This document shows positions 1-8,995 of a stretch of DNA of 64,000 nucleotides, one piece after another. How positions within the stretch are numbered: position 1 is the stretch's first letter; each line of letters begins with the position of its first letter. The translations under genes were made by a program, and so were the position numbers. The notes under the pieces are model-generated. The model searched no databases. It was given only the letters and a program-made list of their open reading frames with translations, and was not told where the DNA came from. This DNA is from Ruminiclostridium cellobioparum subsp. termitidis CT1112. GTDB taxonomy: Bacteria; Bacillota; Clostridia; Acetivibrionales; DSM-1351. The stretch spans positions 124,001 to 188,000 of the forward strand of contig NZ_AORV01000021.1 in assembly GCF_000350485.1 (NCBI RefSeq). The letters are read 5' to 3'.

Positions 1-903
1 CTGTAATTCCTGTCCTTCCGGAGTTATAGAGAAAATAAGATTCTTGATTTTAGGTGCACCTTTGAAATAATTTTCATTTGCTTCGAGTTTTAATTCCTGG
101 CCTGCTTTATACTCTACAAACTTGTATTGTCCTGTACCCATTGGGGTAGAGAGTTTTTCCTTAACCTTTGCAATATCTCCTTTTTGGAAATCAGGAGCGT
201 AGTGGTTCTTTTCCATTAAAGGAACCTGCAGGTTGAATATAGCAGCTCCACTTGCCTTGTCACAAGTGATTTCAAGTGTCTTTTCATCAACAACCTTTAT
301 TCCTTCAATAGTTGTTGCACTGCCGTTTTTATAGGCATCCAATCCTTTAATATATGCTTTGGTGATATCATTTGGTCCGTCATACTTGGGATCAGCCAAT
401 AAATAATAAGTAAATTCCAAATCCTTTGCAGTTGCAGGATTTCCGTCCCAGAATTTAACTCCGTCCTTAATTGTAAACGTATACTTCAAGCCATCATCGG
501 ATATTTTGAAATCAGTTGCAGCTGGAATTGCCTTACCATCAAAGTCAGGGTCAATGTTGAAATCAAACATGGTATAACACATATACCAGTCATATGAGTT
601 ATCTCCAAACAATACACTGAATATACCCGTGGTATCTGAAACACCAATAACCATTGAATCTTTTCTGTCTGACGCCACTTTCGGACTCTTAGACGCGTCG
701 GTAGCCTGAATATAATCCACCTTGTACTTTGCAAAATCAAAACCTGTTGCCGAAACACCTGCTGAACTTTCCGCACTGGCGCTCGTGCCCGCTGCACTCG
801 TTGTGCTTCCGGAAGCGTCTCCGGTGTTGGAATTGCCGCCGCAGGCAGTAAGTGACATTACTACTGCCAGGGACAACGCCAGAATAGATAACCTTCTTTT
901 CAT
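1..903 (-). CDS. Extracellular solute-binding lipoprotein, family 5 (peptide/nickel type), 3'-truncated by window edge
   Basis: Reading leftward from ATG at 903, 301 codons are open to the window edge, so the C-terminal part is missing. The start has a ribosome binding site, AAGGGGGATT. The N-terminus is a lipoprotein signal (MKRRLSILAL, then a hydrophobic run and a lipobox ending LTACGG), followed by a Ser/Thr/Ala/Gly-rich linker of about 30 residues and then the family 5 binding-protein fold, recognisable from segments such as LKYTFTIKDGVKFWDG, MEKNHYAPDF and GTGQYKFVEY. It should bind oligopeptides or a related solute outside the cell and deliver it to an ABC permease. It lies just downstream of a complete importer operon with its own binding protein, so it may be an alternative receptor for that importer or the first gene of a second one. 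Its ligand cannot be read from sequence. Confidence 0.93.
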   Translation of the reverse strand, partial: MKRRLSILALSLAVVMSLTACGGNSNTGDASGSTTSAAGTSASAESSAGVSATGFDFAKYKVDYIQATDASKSPKVASDRKDSMVIGVSDTTGIFSVLFGDNSYDWYMCYTMFDFNIDPDFDGKAIPAATDFKISDDGLKYTFTIKDGVKFWDGNPATAKDLEFTYYLLADPKYDGPNDITKAYIKGLDAYKNGSATTIEGIKVVDEKTLEITCDKASGAAIFNLQVPLMEKNHYAPDFQKGDIAKVKEKLSTPMGTGQYKFVEYKAGQELKLEANENYFKGAPKIKNLIFSITPEGQELQ

Positions 904-1082
904 TTTTTTAAATCCCCCTTAAGATAAAATAAAAATAATAAACAGCCATAATAAAATAAAACTTATTTATGGTACTGCTGTATCCATAACATAAAACAAA
1001 GAACATTAACACATCAAAACTATATTGTTATATAGTAATACATTCGGCTTATTTATCTATGGTTTACGCTTCTATGTATCTG

Positions 1083-1259
1083 CTGTTCTGTTTATAAAAA
1101 AAACACAGACAATCCAAAACATTAATGCTTCATTGCATAAGTTTCGAAACTCATCCATGTACTTTGTAATGATGGATAATACGAAGTTAAGTATTAAATT
1201 ATGTAATTTTATTATTAAATACTTTATCATAACTTGTCATAGTTTTCAATATATTACAA
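1083..1259 (-). promoter_or_regulatory. Duplicated leader element, copy A (upstream of binding-protein gene)
   Basis: This non-coding stretch matches 7141-7317 over its whole length, with identical blocks at 1148-1178 (31 of 31 bases) and 1125-1144 (20 of 20). In the direction of the downstream gene it holds three inverted repeats: AAGTATT/AATACTT, ATCCAT/ATGGAT around a conserved core, and TTATGC with an imperfect partner GCATTA around AATGAA. A run of T (minus strand) follows at about 1096-1103. It lies about 180 bases ahead of the start at 903. Both copies sit ahead of peptide-transport genes, so a shared regulatory role is inferred. No riboswitch class I know fits. The rest of 904-1330 shows no gene. 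Confidence 0.7.
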
Positions 1260-1330
1260 GCAAATTGTTAATAAAGAAATATTCCCGTCGATTGAAAAGT
1301 TAAAATTACCCTCTCTTTACTACACACAAA

Positions 1331-1360
1331 GCGCCAATCACTTATTAACGCGATTGGCGC
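1331..1360 (-). terminator. Probable terminator of the peptide importer operon
   Basis: GCGCCAATC and GATTGGCGC form a perfect 9-bp stem with a 12-base loop, 40 bases beyond the stop of the binding-protein gene at 1401. The following minus-strand bases are TTTGTGTG, a weak U-tract, so termination may be partial. Confidence 0.6.
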
Positions 1361-1400
1361 CTAAATAAATTTTTCTGTGTCTTGCCATCAGGGTATAACA

Positions 1401-3194
1401 TTACTTAACATCCGCCTTCTTCAAAGGAGCTTCTGCAGTTAATTCAATTAAGTGGGCAAAGCACTTAATATCAAAAGATGTCAGCTCATAATTTTTAACA
1501 CGGTTGTTCACTGCGTCCAGTTCCATTCTCCACATTGTGGGAATTGCAGGGGCCTCATCAAAAAATGCCTGCTGGAATGCGTGGTATTTTTCGGATAAAA
1601 AAGCCTTATCCCATGCCTTTTCGGAGGAAATATCACTCATAATTGGATCGAAGGTGTCACTTGTATATCTTGTGTAATTTGCAGATGAGTCGGGACCCCA
1701 AAGGTTCTTAGGATTGGGGTCAAATCCTGTCTGCCATGCGCCGTCGTACATATCAATCTTCGGATCATCGTGCTCAACTGCATCATAAAAAGCGTTGAAC
1801 TCGGTCAAACGGCCGTTGTACAACTCAACCTTCAAGCCTACATCCTTCCAGTTCTGCATTTTAAATTGTGCATAAGTATCAGCACCCTCTCCATCCATGG
1901 TCGCCCATGTAATACTGAAAGGCTTTCCACTGGGATCCTCGCGGTAACCGTCATTGTTGACATCCTTGTAGCCCGCTTCATCCAGCAGCTTCTTTGCCTT
2001 TTCGGGATCATATGTATAACCTGCGATTTCAGTGTTCTGGTATGCCGCATGTCTGGGAGTAACAACTGTGGTTGCAAGAAAACGCAGACCATTATACAGC
2101 TCTTTTGCGATTTTATCATTGTCAACTGCATAGCCGATTGCCTGTCTCAGCTTTACATTTGCCATTTTTGAATTTGGATCATAGATGTTTTTATTATTTT
2201 TCTGATCCCATTTCCCCAATTTAAATGCCGTGTAATTGAAAACAGTCTGGAGCTGTCCTATATAGGAGAAATTCTTAGGCTCCTTGTAGTCTGGATACTG
2301 CTGTTGTGAAAACAACGCAATATCAAACTTGCCTTCTTCCATAGCGGCCGGTACCAGGTCGGGAGCTATTACAGTGAGTGTAACGCCATCCAGCTTCGGC
2401 GCGCCCAGATAGTAGTCGTCATTTCTTACAAGTTCAACCGACTCCCCGGAAACAATGCTCTTTATCTTGAAAGGACCGAAGCCAATGGGAGTTTTGCGTG
2501 ATTTTTCATGAGCCTTCATCTCTTTTACCGGAATTTCTTCATAATAATGCCTTGGAATAGGTGCAATCCAGATGCCTCCTACAAGAATGGAGGGGAAGAA
2601 ATTCTTAAACTTGATAGTTAACGTCATCTTATCAGCCGATAATTCCAGACCGGATATTGTTTTGGCCTTGCCCGCATGGAACTCTTCCACACCGACAATA
2701 TTTGTGAATTGCTCATCATAGCGCATTCCTTCATAATCCTTATCACAAATTACTTCATATGCATATACTAAATCGTCCAACGTTACCGGTTGGCCATCAT
2801 GCCACTTGATACCGTCCTTCAGCTTCAGCGTCATGGTTTTTGCGGTCTGATCATAGGTATAAGTCGCTGCTCCGTCCTGATCGAAAACAAAGTTTTCATC
2901 AGCACTTAAAACATTCTCCATGAACCACTGATAAATATCAACATCAGGCTGATTATCCGAGAAACATGGATTAAAAATTCCTTCAAAAGCAGAAGCTGAC
3001 ACCACCGCAACCTTTAAAACTCCGCCTTTGATGCTGGGCGCATCGTTCGTGTTCTTTATTGGGAACTTTGCCATAACCTCCTGCATAGATGACTGTGAAT
3101 TAATGGCCGCTTCCTGACTTTTGCCGCAGCCGGAAAATGTAGTAACCGTCAAAGCCAACGTTAGTGACAGTGCCAAAAGTCTTTTCATTTTCAT
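1401..3194 (-). CDS. ABC transporter substrate-binding lipoprotein, family 5 (OppA-like)
   Basis: The 597-residue product starts with a lipoprotein signal peptide and a lipobox (TTFSGC, Cys about residue 23), then a full-length family 5 binding protein: LKLKDGIKWHDGQPVTLDDLVYA is the typical N-lobe motif and the RQAIGYAVDN helix that follows the ligand-binding region is present. It should be anchored to the outer face of the membrane and feed the permease encoded just upstream. It is the last gene of a five-gene importer operon (ATPase, ATPase, permease, permease, binding protein), 28 bases after the preceding permease. The order with ATPases first is unusual for opp operons but known among Firmicutes. 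The substrate is probably oligopeptides; nickel or oligosaccharide use is possible in this family. Confidence 0.93.
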   Translation of the reverse strand: MKMKRLLALSLTLALTVTTFSGCGKSQEAAINSQSSMQEVMAKFPIKNTNDAPSIKGGVLKVAVVSASAFEGIFNPCFSDNQPDVDIYQWFMENVLSADENFVFDQDGAATYTYDQTAKTMTLKLKDGIKWHDGQPVTLDDLVYAYEVICDKDYEGMRYDEQFTNIVGVEEFHAGKAKTISGLELSADKMTLTIKFKNFFPSILVGGIWIAPIPRHYYEEIPVKEMKAHEKSRKTPIGFGPFKIKSIVSGESVELVRNDDYYLGAPKLDGVTLTVIAPDLVPAAMEEGKFDIALFSQQQYPDYKEPKNFSYIGQLQTVFNYTAFKLGKWDQKNNKNIYDPNSKMANVKLRQAIGYAVDNDKIAKELYNGLRFLATTVVTPRHAAYQNTEIAGYTYDPEKAKKLLDEAGYKDVNNDGYREDPSGKPFSITWATMDGEGADTYAQFKMQNWKDVGLKVELYNGRLTEFNAFYDAVEHDDPKIDMYDGAWQTGFDPNPKNLWGPDSSANYTRYTSDTFDPIMSDISSEKAWDKAFLSEKYHAFQQAFFDEAPAIPTMWRMELDAVNNRVKNYELTSFDIKCFAHLIELTAEAPLKKADVK

Positions 3195-3222
3195 AACTAT
3201 CTCTCCCTGTTAAATAAATATT

Positions 3223-4140
3223 TTATGCTACCCTTTGTTTGGCGTCAGCCGCTCTTTTAACGGCCTGCCCGACAAAATATATACAAAGCATCATTACCAC
3301 GATCAGTATTGATGCAGGTAACCATTGCCAGGGTCTGCGCTGCAGATTATCCGGATTCATGGCGTAGTTGATCAGTGTACCAAGGCTTGGCGTATTAAAT
3401 GGAAGGCCGAAACCCAGAACGGTCAAACCGGTCTCTAACCCCATATTCCCCGCCAGATTCAACGTCAGATTTACAATAATTATAGAGCCTATATTTGGAA
3501 GTACCTCCCTGAACATTATGACAAAATTACGGGTCCCCAGTGTCCTGGAGGCCTGCACATAGTCCAGGCTGCCCTGCTGTAAAGTCTTTGCTCTTGTGAG
3601 CCTTGCATCGCTTAACCAACTGAGAGCCGATACAATCAGTACGAAGGTAATAACATCATACTTTGGTATAATGGATATAATAGCAATAATAATCATCAAC
3701 CTCGGAAGCATCGATATAAAGTCAATTACTCTCATGATTATATTATCGGTTCTTCCTCCGAAATAACCGGCAATCAAGCCGACCAGTATGCCCACTATTC
3801 CGCATAATGCGGTAACACCTATAGCTATCAGGAAGGAATTTCTCGCACCCAGAAACATTTGACCCACCATATCTCTCCCCGAAGCATCAGTCCCAAGTAT
3901 GTAATCAGCTGACGGCGGCTTATTGATCATACCCAGCTTTACTTTGACGGCCTCTCCCAAATCAAAAAATGTAGAACCAATGAAAACTGTAGCAAAAATA
4001 ATTATCAGCAAGATGAATGAAACCATTGCCAGCTTGTCATGTACAAGCTCTGTCCGTACCGCTCTTCCAAAGGATGGTTTGTTCAGAGGCTTTTTGCTCT
4101 CATCCGTCTTTTTACTTCTTTTATTCTTCAAATTTTCCAT
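3223..4140 (-). CDS. Peptide/nickel-type ABC transporter permease, OppC/DppC-like
   Basis: A 305-residue membrane protein with a basic cytoplasmic N-terminus (KNKRSKKTDESKK), a first membrane helix at about residues 38-60, and the OppC-type region GTDASGRDMVGQMFLGARNSFLIA that marks this subunit. The binding-protein-dependent transport signature, which contacts the ATPase, is seen around residues 190-210 (DYVQASRTLGTRNFVIMFREVLPN, read as EAA loop). With the OppB-like partner it forms the membrane channel. It starts at ATG 4140 behind GAGAGGAG and follows the partner gene by 17 bases. Confidence 0.93.
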   Translation of the reverse strand: MENLKNKRSKKTDESKKPLNKPSFGRAVRTELVHDKLAMVSFILLIIIFATVFIGSTFFDLGEAVKVKLGMINKPPSADYILGTDASGRDMVGQMFLGARNSFLIAIGVTALCGIVGILVGLIAGYFGGRTDNIIMRVIDFISMLPRLMIIIAIISIIPKYDVITFVLIVSALSWLSDARLTRAKTLQQGSLDYVQASRTLGTRNFVIMFREVLPNIGSIIIVNLTLNLAGNMGLETGLTVLGFGLPFNTPSLGTLINYAMNPDNLQRRPWQWLPASILIVVMMLCIYFVGQAVKRAADAKQRVA

Positions 4141-4157
4141 TATTTAGGCTCCTCTCA

Positions 4158-5120
4158 TTATTTTATCCTGATTCTTGGGTCTACAGCCGACATAATAATG
4201 TCGGAAATCAAAGTACCAAGAACCGTCAGTACGGCGAATAAAATAATCAGGGCATTTACCACCGCATAATCCCTGCGCAGTATGGAGTCGAGGAAAAGGT
4301 TGCCCATTCCCGGATAGGAGAAAATTCTCTCGATAAATATGGAGCCGCCAAGCAGGAACGCAATATCATATCCCAGGTTTGCAGCAGTAGGAAGAAAGGC
4401 ATTCCTTAAGATATGCCTGGTGTATATGGTTTTCTCAGGAACACCCTTTGACCGGGCAGTCATAACAAAATCCGAAATTTTATAGTCAACAATCTCACTC
4501 TTTAAAATCTGAATAACGCCCACCGGATATAGCACGCCCCCGGTGATTGCCGGCAGCAGCATATGATGAATCCGGCTTAAAAAATACGAAAGGGTTCCAG
4601 GCTGCATGCCTACATTTACGGTTCCGCCCATGGGAAACCAATTTAATTTCAGCGAAAAGAAATAAATATTGATAACACCCAATACAATGGACGGCATTGC
4701 CAGAGCCAGAAACGTGTAAAAACTGATTGCCTTGTCTACGGGTTTTCCGTTAAACCTGCCAGATATGACACCAAATGATATACCTATGATATATGTAATT
4801 CCCAAGGTAAGCAGAGAAAGCCAAAATGTGTTAGCCGCACGGTTTCCGATCAATTCCGTCACCGGAATCTTGTAGCTGGTGCTCTCTCCCAGATCCCCAC
4901 TTAAAGCATCTGTGACCCATCTGCCGTATTTTACATACCAGGGGTCATAAAAACCCCATTTTTCACGAAGCTCTTCCAGCCTCTCAGGTGACACATTGGG
5001 GTCGATTTTACCGGTCAGGGCATCCCCCGGCATAAAACTGGCAAGAATGAACACCAGCAGACTCAGCACGGCAACCTGCGGGATTAATACCAGAAGTCTT
5101 CGTAATATTGTTTTCCACAT
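4158..5120 (-). CDS. Peptide/nickel-type ABC transporter permease, OppB/DppB-like
   Basis: This 320-residue protein opens with a membrane helix (RRLLVLIPQVAVLSLLVF) and has the family N-terminal pattern, then about six membrane segments. The loop DFVMTARSKGVPEKTIYTRHILRNAFLP is the EAA coupling motif that docks to an ATPase. PGMGNLFLDSILRRDYAVV near the C-terminus is typical of OppB/DppB. It pairs with the downstream OppC-like subunit. It follows the OppF-like ATPase gene by 14 bases, with GGAGAGGAATGT before the start. Confidence 0.93.
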   Translation of the reverse strand: MWKTILRRLLVLIPQVAVLSLLVFILASFMPGDALTGKIDPNVSPERLEELREKWGFYDPWYVKYGRWVTDALSGDLGESTSYKIPVTELIGNRAANTFWLSLLTLGITYIIGISFGVISGRFNGKPVDKAISFYTFLALAMPSIVLGVINIYFFSLKLNWFPMGGTVNVGMQPGTLSYFLSRIHHMLLPAITGGVLYPVGVIQILKSEIVDYKISDFVMTARSKGVPEKTIYTRHILRNAFLPTAANLGYDIAFLLGGSIFIERIFSYPGMGNLFLDSILRRDYAVVNALIILFAVLTVLGTLISDIIMSAVDPRIRIK

Positions 5121-5134
5121 ACATTCCTCTCCTT

Positions 5135-6061
5135 TTACGGTAAAGCGACAAAGTGGTCGTCTCCGGTTTTTTTCAAATCATAAACCCGCTGGTCTTTATC
5201 ATAATATATGTGGTACTTGCTTTCATATTCCTCCGCAACCTGTTCTCTGAAATACTGAAGCTCTTCCCTCCTGTCCGGATTGATGTCTGGAATGGCAGCA
5301 AGCAAACGCTTGGTATAAATATGCTGCGGATTTTCGAATATTCTCTCCTTAACGCCCTTTTCGACAATCCTCCCTTTGTTCATTATTATAAGGTTTTTAC
5401 ACATATGCTTTACTACACCCAGGTCATGGCTGATGAACAGAAATGCCAGATTGAACTGCTTCTGTATGTCCTTCATGAAGTTCAGCACCTGCGCCTGTAC
5501 GGATAAATCCAGAGCTGACACCGGTTCGTCTGCAATAATCAGCCTGGGCCGCAAGGCCAGCGCACGTGCAATGCCGATTCGCTGCCTCTGCCCTCCAGAG
5601 AATTCATAGGGGTATTTAAACATTGTCTCGGAAGACATCCCCACAATTTCCAGCAGCTCTTCAATGCGCTTTTTTTCTTTGCCAGCCGTCTGCTTTTCAA
5701 AATTCCGAAGAGGCTCAGCAATAATATCCAATATCCTTTTCTTAGGATTCAGAGAAGAGTAGGAATCCTGAAATATCATCTGTACACTTTTCCTGTAGGA
5801 GGAGTGATTTTTTCCGATATACCTCGTGATGTCCTTTCCATCGAAAAGGATTTCTCCTGCCGTTATTTCCGCAAGTCCCATGACGGCTTTGCCTGTGGTA
5901 CTCTTCCCCGAACCGGACTCACCCACCAGGCCCAGGGTCTCACCTTCGTCAATCCTGAAGGAAATGCCATCCACCGCTTTGACGTAACTCTGGACTCTGC
6001 CTAAGATTCCTCCCCTGATGGGATAATGTACTTTTAAATCGTTTACCTCAAGTAAAGCCAA
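5135..6061 (-). CDS. Peptide/nickel-type ABC transporter ATPase, OppF/DppF-like
   Basis: The 308-residue ATPase has Walker [10 protein letters not shown] at residues 47-55, the signature [15 protein letters not shown], and Walker [13 protein letters not shown] followed by the switch His (FISHDLG). [15 protein letters not shown] and the C-terminal [18 protein letters not shown] segment are typical of the OppF branch. It should energise the permease pair as a dimer with the OppD-like subunit. The gene begins two bases after the OppD-like stop, so translation is probably coupled. Confidence 0.94.
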   Translation of the reverse strand: MALLEVNDLKVHYPIRGGILGRVQSYVKAVDGISFRIDEGETLGLVGESGSGKSTTGKAVMGLAEITAGEILFDGKDITRYIGKNHSSYRKSVQMIFQDSYSSLNPKKRILDIIAEPLRNFEKQTAGKEKKRIEELLEIVGMSSETMFKYPYEFSGGQRQRIGIARALALRPRLIIADEPVSALDLSVQAQVLNFMKDIQKQFNLAFLFISHDLGVVKHMCKNLIIMNKGRIVEKGVKERIFENPQHIYTKRLLAAIPDINPDRREELQYFREQVAEEYESKYHIYYDKDQRVYDLKKTGDDHFVALP

Positions 6062-6063
6062 AG

Positions 6064-7062
6064 CTACCCCTCCCCTCTCATGGAAAAGTTTTTATAGCAG
6101 GAGCACAATACAAAATGCCCTTTATCTACCTCGTGATACTTCGGATGCTCTTCATGCTCCGATTTGTCAACCCATGGAATTCTGGGAGCAAATCTGCAGC
6201 CTTCCCGTTCCATATTCTTCAGAGAGGGCACCATCCCTTCAATCACATGCAGTCTGTTCCCTTCCGCCGAATCAACACTTGGCACTGATGCCAGCAGCGA
6301 GCGGGTATATGGATGAAGTGGATTTTTGAAAATGGCACCAACCGCTCCGGTTTCCACAACCTGACCGGCATACATCACCGCCACCTTATCGGCCATTTCT
6401 GCGACAACACCCAAATCATGCGTAATCAGAATGATACCCGACTTCATTTCCTTTTGAAGCTTCTTCAATAAATCCAGAATCTGCGCCTGTATAGTGACGT
6501 CAAGTGCTGTGGTTGGCTCATCTGCAATTACCAGAGACGGCTTGCAGGCCAGCGCTATGGCAATCATTGCCCTCTGCCTCATTCCTCCCGAAAGCTCGTG
6601 AGGAAACTGAGAATAGGTTAATTCAGGAGATACAATGCCTACTCCCTCCAACAATTCAATAGTACGAGCCTTTTTCTGCTTCTTGTCCATTTTCATATGG
6701 AAGGTCAACGATTCCTCAATCTGTTCCCCAATTTTCATCAGTGGATTTAAAGCAGTCAGAGGATCTTGAAAAATCATTCCAATATCCTTGCCCCGGAATT
6801 GATTTAACTCGTCCACATTCATAGTCAGCAGATCAGTTCCTTTAAAGTATATATTGCCTTCCACCTTCGTATAGGTACTGTTATGCAGACTGAGAACGGA
6901 TAGGGCAAGTGCACTTTTACCGCACCCCGATTCACCTACAATTGCAAATACTTCATTCTCACTTACGCTCAGCGAAACACCGTCCACTGCAGCATAATGC
7001 CGCCCGTCAATACGAAATGAAGTAATAAGATTATCAATTCTCAATAGCTCATTCTTTTCCAT
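6064..7062 (-). CDS. Peptide/nickel-type ABC transporter ATPase, OppD/DppD-like
   Basis: First gene of the importer operon. The 332-residue protein has Walker A GESGCGKS at residues 43-50, Q-loop [19 protein letters not shown], signature [15 protein letters not shown], Walker [13 protein letters not shown] and switch [14 protein letters not shown]. The C-terminal extension has [10 protein letters not shown], the oligopeptide-transporter C domain, although the usual RCP triplet is RIP here, and a CSC pair near the end. The start at 7062 is preceded by ACGGGGGATTGTT. The leader of about 80 bases plus element copy B lies upstream. Confidence 0.94.
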   Translation of the reverse strand: MEKNELLRIDNLITSFRIDGRHYAAVDGVSLSVSENEVFAIVGESGCGKSALALSVLSLHNSTYTKVEGNIYFKGTDLLTMNVDELNQFRGKDIGMIFQDPLTALNPLMKIGEQIEESLTFHMKMDKKQKKARTIELLEGVGIVSPELTYSQFPHELSGGMRQRAMIAIALACKPSLVIADEPTTALDVTIQAQILDLLKKLQKEMKSGIILITHDLGVVAEMADKVAVMYAGQVVETGAVGAIFKNPLHPYTRSLLASVPSVDSAEGNRLHVIEGMVPSLKNMEREGCRFAPRIPWVDKSEHEEHPKYHEVDKGHFVLCSCYKNFSMRGEG

Positions 7063-7140
7063 AACAATCCCCCGTCAAAAACATAAAAGTTCCGGAAAGG
7101 ACATTACAAAATGTTCATACACCAGGCATATGTGTCCATT

Positions 7141-7317
7141 CTGTTGTCTATATTAAAAAACACAGACAATTCCAAACATTTATGCTTCATTGCATAAGTT
7201 TAAGAACTCATCCATGTACTTTGTAATGATGGATATATATATAATCAGTTATGAAAACTTAATATAATTTTTTCTTATACTCTATCATAACTTGTTATTT
7301 ATTACAATATATTACAG
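7141..7317 (-). promoter_or_regulatory. Duplicated leader element, copy B (upstream of peptide importer operon)
   Basis: Second copy of the element at 1083-1259, in the same orientation relative to its gene, ending about 80 bases ahead of the importer start at 7062. Identical blocks lie at 7205-7235 and 7182-7201. The inverted repeats are AGTTATGA/TCATAACT (replacing a different but also paired sequence at the equivalent place in copy A), ATCCAT/ATGGAT and TTATGC/GCATAA. No open frame is shared by the copies. The flanking bases 7318-7431 are AT-rich and show nothing I can name. Confidence 0.7.
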
Positions 7318-7431
7318 ATAATATATTGTAAGGTATTTATTAAAAAATATTGAAATATTTTGAAAATAATTTACAAAAAAGTTTTTAAATATTTTGTTTC
7401 ATGATTTGCCGTTACTTTTTCAAAAAAAAGG

Positions 7432-7460
7432 TTGACAATTCGCGATAATTACTGCATAAT
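7432..7460 (+). promoter_or_regulatory. Sigma-A promoter of tRNA-Tyr
   Basis: TTGACA at 7432-7437, 17-base spacer, CATAAT at 7455-7460. It sits 33 bases ahead of the mature tRNA. Confidence 0.85.
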
Positions 7461-7493
7461 CTTATTTGTTGTAAAAAATAATAATATTTCCGT

Positions 7494-7578
7494 GGAGGGG
7501 TTCCCGAGTGGCCAAAGGGGGCAGACTGTAAATCTGTTGTCAGTGACTTCGATGGTTCGAATCCATCTCCCTCCACCA
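7494..7578 (+). tRNA. tRNA-Tyr (anticodon GTA)
   Basis: An 85-base class II tRNA. The acceptor arms GGAGGGG and TCCCTCC pair with one G-U; the anticodon GTA is at 7528-7530 inside loop CTGTAAA; the variable arm is long as expected for tyrosine; the T-arm is GATGG TTCGAAT CCATC. Discriminator A and an encoded CCA end the gene. Confidence 0.96.
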
Positions 7579-7583
7579 CCAAA

Positions 7584-7625
7584 GCCTTGTACATATGCAT
7601 TAACGCTGTGTGCGGGGTTTTTATC
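7584..7625 (+). terminator. Probable terminator of tRNA-Tyr
   Basis: CCTTGtACAT can pair with GTGTgCGGGG (two G-U pairs, one mismatch), followed by TTTTTATCTTTT. The stem is imperfect but well placed six bases after the tRNA. Confidence 0.55.
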
Positions 7626-7693
7626 TTTTATGGTTAATTATTTTCAGTCTATTTTATATAAAAATGTAATTAAAAATTTTTCCCTAGAAAATT

Positions 7694-7724
7694 AAAAAAG
7701 TGCCGGATTTGGTTTCTCCGGCAC
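7694..7724 (-). terminator. Terminator downstream of the Nei-like gene
   Basis: GTGCCGGA and TCCGGCAC form an 8-bp stem (7700-7707 with 7717-7724). On the minus strand it is followed by a run of six T. Confidence 0.85.
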
Positions 7725-7775
7725 CCACAAAAATGCTTAATTTCTTCTTATATTAAACCTCTATTAAACCTCAAA

Positions 7776-8603
7776 TTATAATTTCTGGCACGTGGGACAA
7801 TAATAAATGCTTCCTCCCAGGTAGGCTTCCTTCCTGATTACATCGCCGCATACCAGGCAAGGTTTATCCACCGTATTCTTGCTGAGTTTTGTTTTGTAAC
7901 CTCCTGAGCAGCCAAATAAATCTTTTTCAGTATCTCTCCCGCCCTGAAAAGTCATTTCTGCAAGAGTATTTTTTACAGAGAGAAATAACTTTTTCTTATC
8001 CCCCGGAGAAAAGGTCCTTACCTTTTTTCGGGGGTGGATTTCCGCATTGTACAGTATGTCCTGCAGAACTCCGTTACCCAGGCCGGGGATCCTTTGTTCG
8101 GTGGCAAGCAATGCCTTTGCACTGAGCCCTGCATTTTCTGCTGCTGAAACAATTTTATCAAAATACCCCTCGTCAAATTGGCTGGACAGAACAGATGGCT
8201 TCACTTTGGCTATATTATAGTATTGATTGTCAAAAGTACCATCCCTGAAGCACCACAACCCTCCATACATTTGCACCGAGGCAGTCAAGGCGGTAAAGTC
8301 ATCAAATTCAATGAGAAGCTGGTGTTTCTGGGGCCTTTTTTCATTTTCGCCATGGTATTTGACGGCTACTCCGTCACCAAGGAGTATGATCGCATCCTCC
8401 GCGGTTATTTCCACCATACCCCCTACGCCTTTTGCATCACCGATTATTTTTCCGCTGAGCAAACCATGATATTTATCGGGATCACCGAAGTACCATGCAA
8501 ATTTGTGAGGACTTTGAGCAGAAATAACATTCATTATTCTTTTTCCGGTTATATTTTCCCTTATTTGTCTTGAAAGCTCCAGGGCCTCAGGTATCTCAAT
8601 CAT
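7776..8603 (-). CDS. Fpg/Nei-family protein with Ile in place of the catalytic N-terminal Pro
   Basis: The 275-residue product aligns by eye with the formamidopyrimidine-DNA glycosylase/endonuclease VIII family. It starts MIEIPE where active enzymes have M-P-E-(L/G)-P-E; Glu3 is kept but the residue that would become the N-terminal nucleophile is Ile. The helix-two-turn-helix segment LATEQRIPGLGNGVLQDILYNAEIHP is intact, and the C-terminal zinc finger has Cys 249, 252, 269 and 272. Base-excision activity by the usual Schiff-base chemistry is therefore doubtful; DNA binding is likely. Start at 8603 has GAGGTCAT just upstream; the zinc-ribbon gene ends six bases before it, so the two are probably one operon. 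Confidence 0.88.
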   Translation of the reverse strand: MIEIPEALELSRQIRENITGKRIMNVISAQSPHKFAWYFGDPDKYHGLLSGKIIGDAKGVGGMVEITAEDAIILLGDGVAVKYHGENEKRPQKHQLLIEFDDFTALTASVQMYGGLWCFRDGTFDNQYYNIAKVKPSVLSSQFDEGYFDKIVSAAENAGLSAKALLATEQRIPGLGNGVLQDILYNAEIHPRKKVRTFSPGDKKKLFLSVKNTLAEMTFQGGRDTEKDLFGCSGGYKTKLSKNTVDKPCLVCGDVIRKEAYLGGSIYYCPTCQKL

Positions 8604-8609
8604 ATGACC

Positions 8610-8879
8610 TCATTTCTTCCATCTTTTCAGCTGCGGAAACAGTTCGAGCATGGATTTTCTGGCAGTTTCCTCATCAGGCCAGGGATTTCCCTTTGAGACA
8701 AAAGGAACACAGGATTCTATCATTTCCTCCATAGTCTCTTCCTTTGCAAAATTACCGTTAACAAAACAGTAATGACAATAGTCACCATTCCTGCTGCCAT
8801 CAGCATTTGTTCCCTGTAATTCCTCACTTTCCAGAGGCATTGCACAGCTCTGGCAGAATTTCATTTGAGTATTATCCAT
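8610..8879 (-). CDS. Small zinc-ribbon protein (putative zinc ribbon, Zn_ribbon_2-like)
   Basis: An 89-residue protein with FCQSCAMPL near residue 9 and YCHYCFVNG near residue 35, two CxxC knuckles that would hold one zinc, then an acidic helical tail. This pattern is a known uncharacterised zinc-ribbon family. The start is set by AAAGGAG nine bases upstream. Its function is unknown; pairing with the Nei-like gene suggests a nucleic-acid-related or regulatory job, but that is inference only. Confidence 0.85.
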   Translation of the reverse strand: MDNTQMKFCQSCAMPLESEELQGTNADGSRNGDYCHYCFVNGNFAKEETMEEMIESCVPFVSKGNPWPDEETARKSMLELFPQLKRWKK

Positions 8880-8995
8880 ATAAGCAACTCCTTTGTTAAT
8901 ATTTTACTATAAATTTTATAATAATAAATAGGACAACAGCATGTCATATTTAAAACATTATTTTGATTACTTATTTTACAAATTTATTACAGCTA

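Noticed and set aside
1120-1145. Resemblance of TTATGCAATGAAGCAT to a PlcR box
   Set aside because: One consensus position fails in both copies and PlcR is confined to the Bacillus cereus group; treated as chance within the conserved element.
1025-1303. Open frame of 92 codons on the plus strand
   Set aside because: It lies inside the duplicated leader element, has no ribosome binding site, is very AT-rich in codon choice, and the frame is not kept in the second copy of the element.
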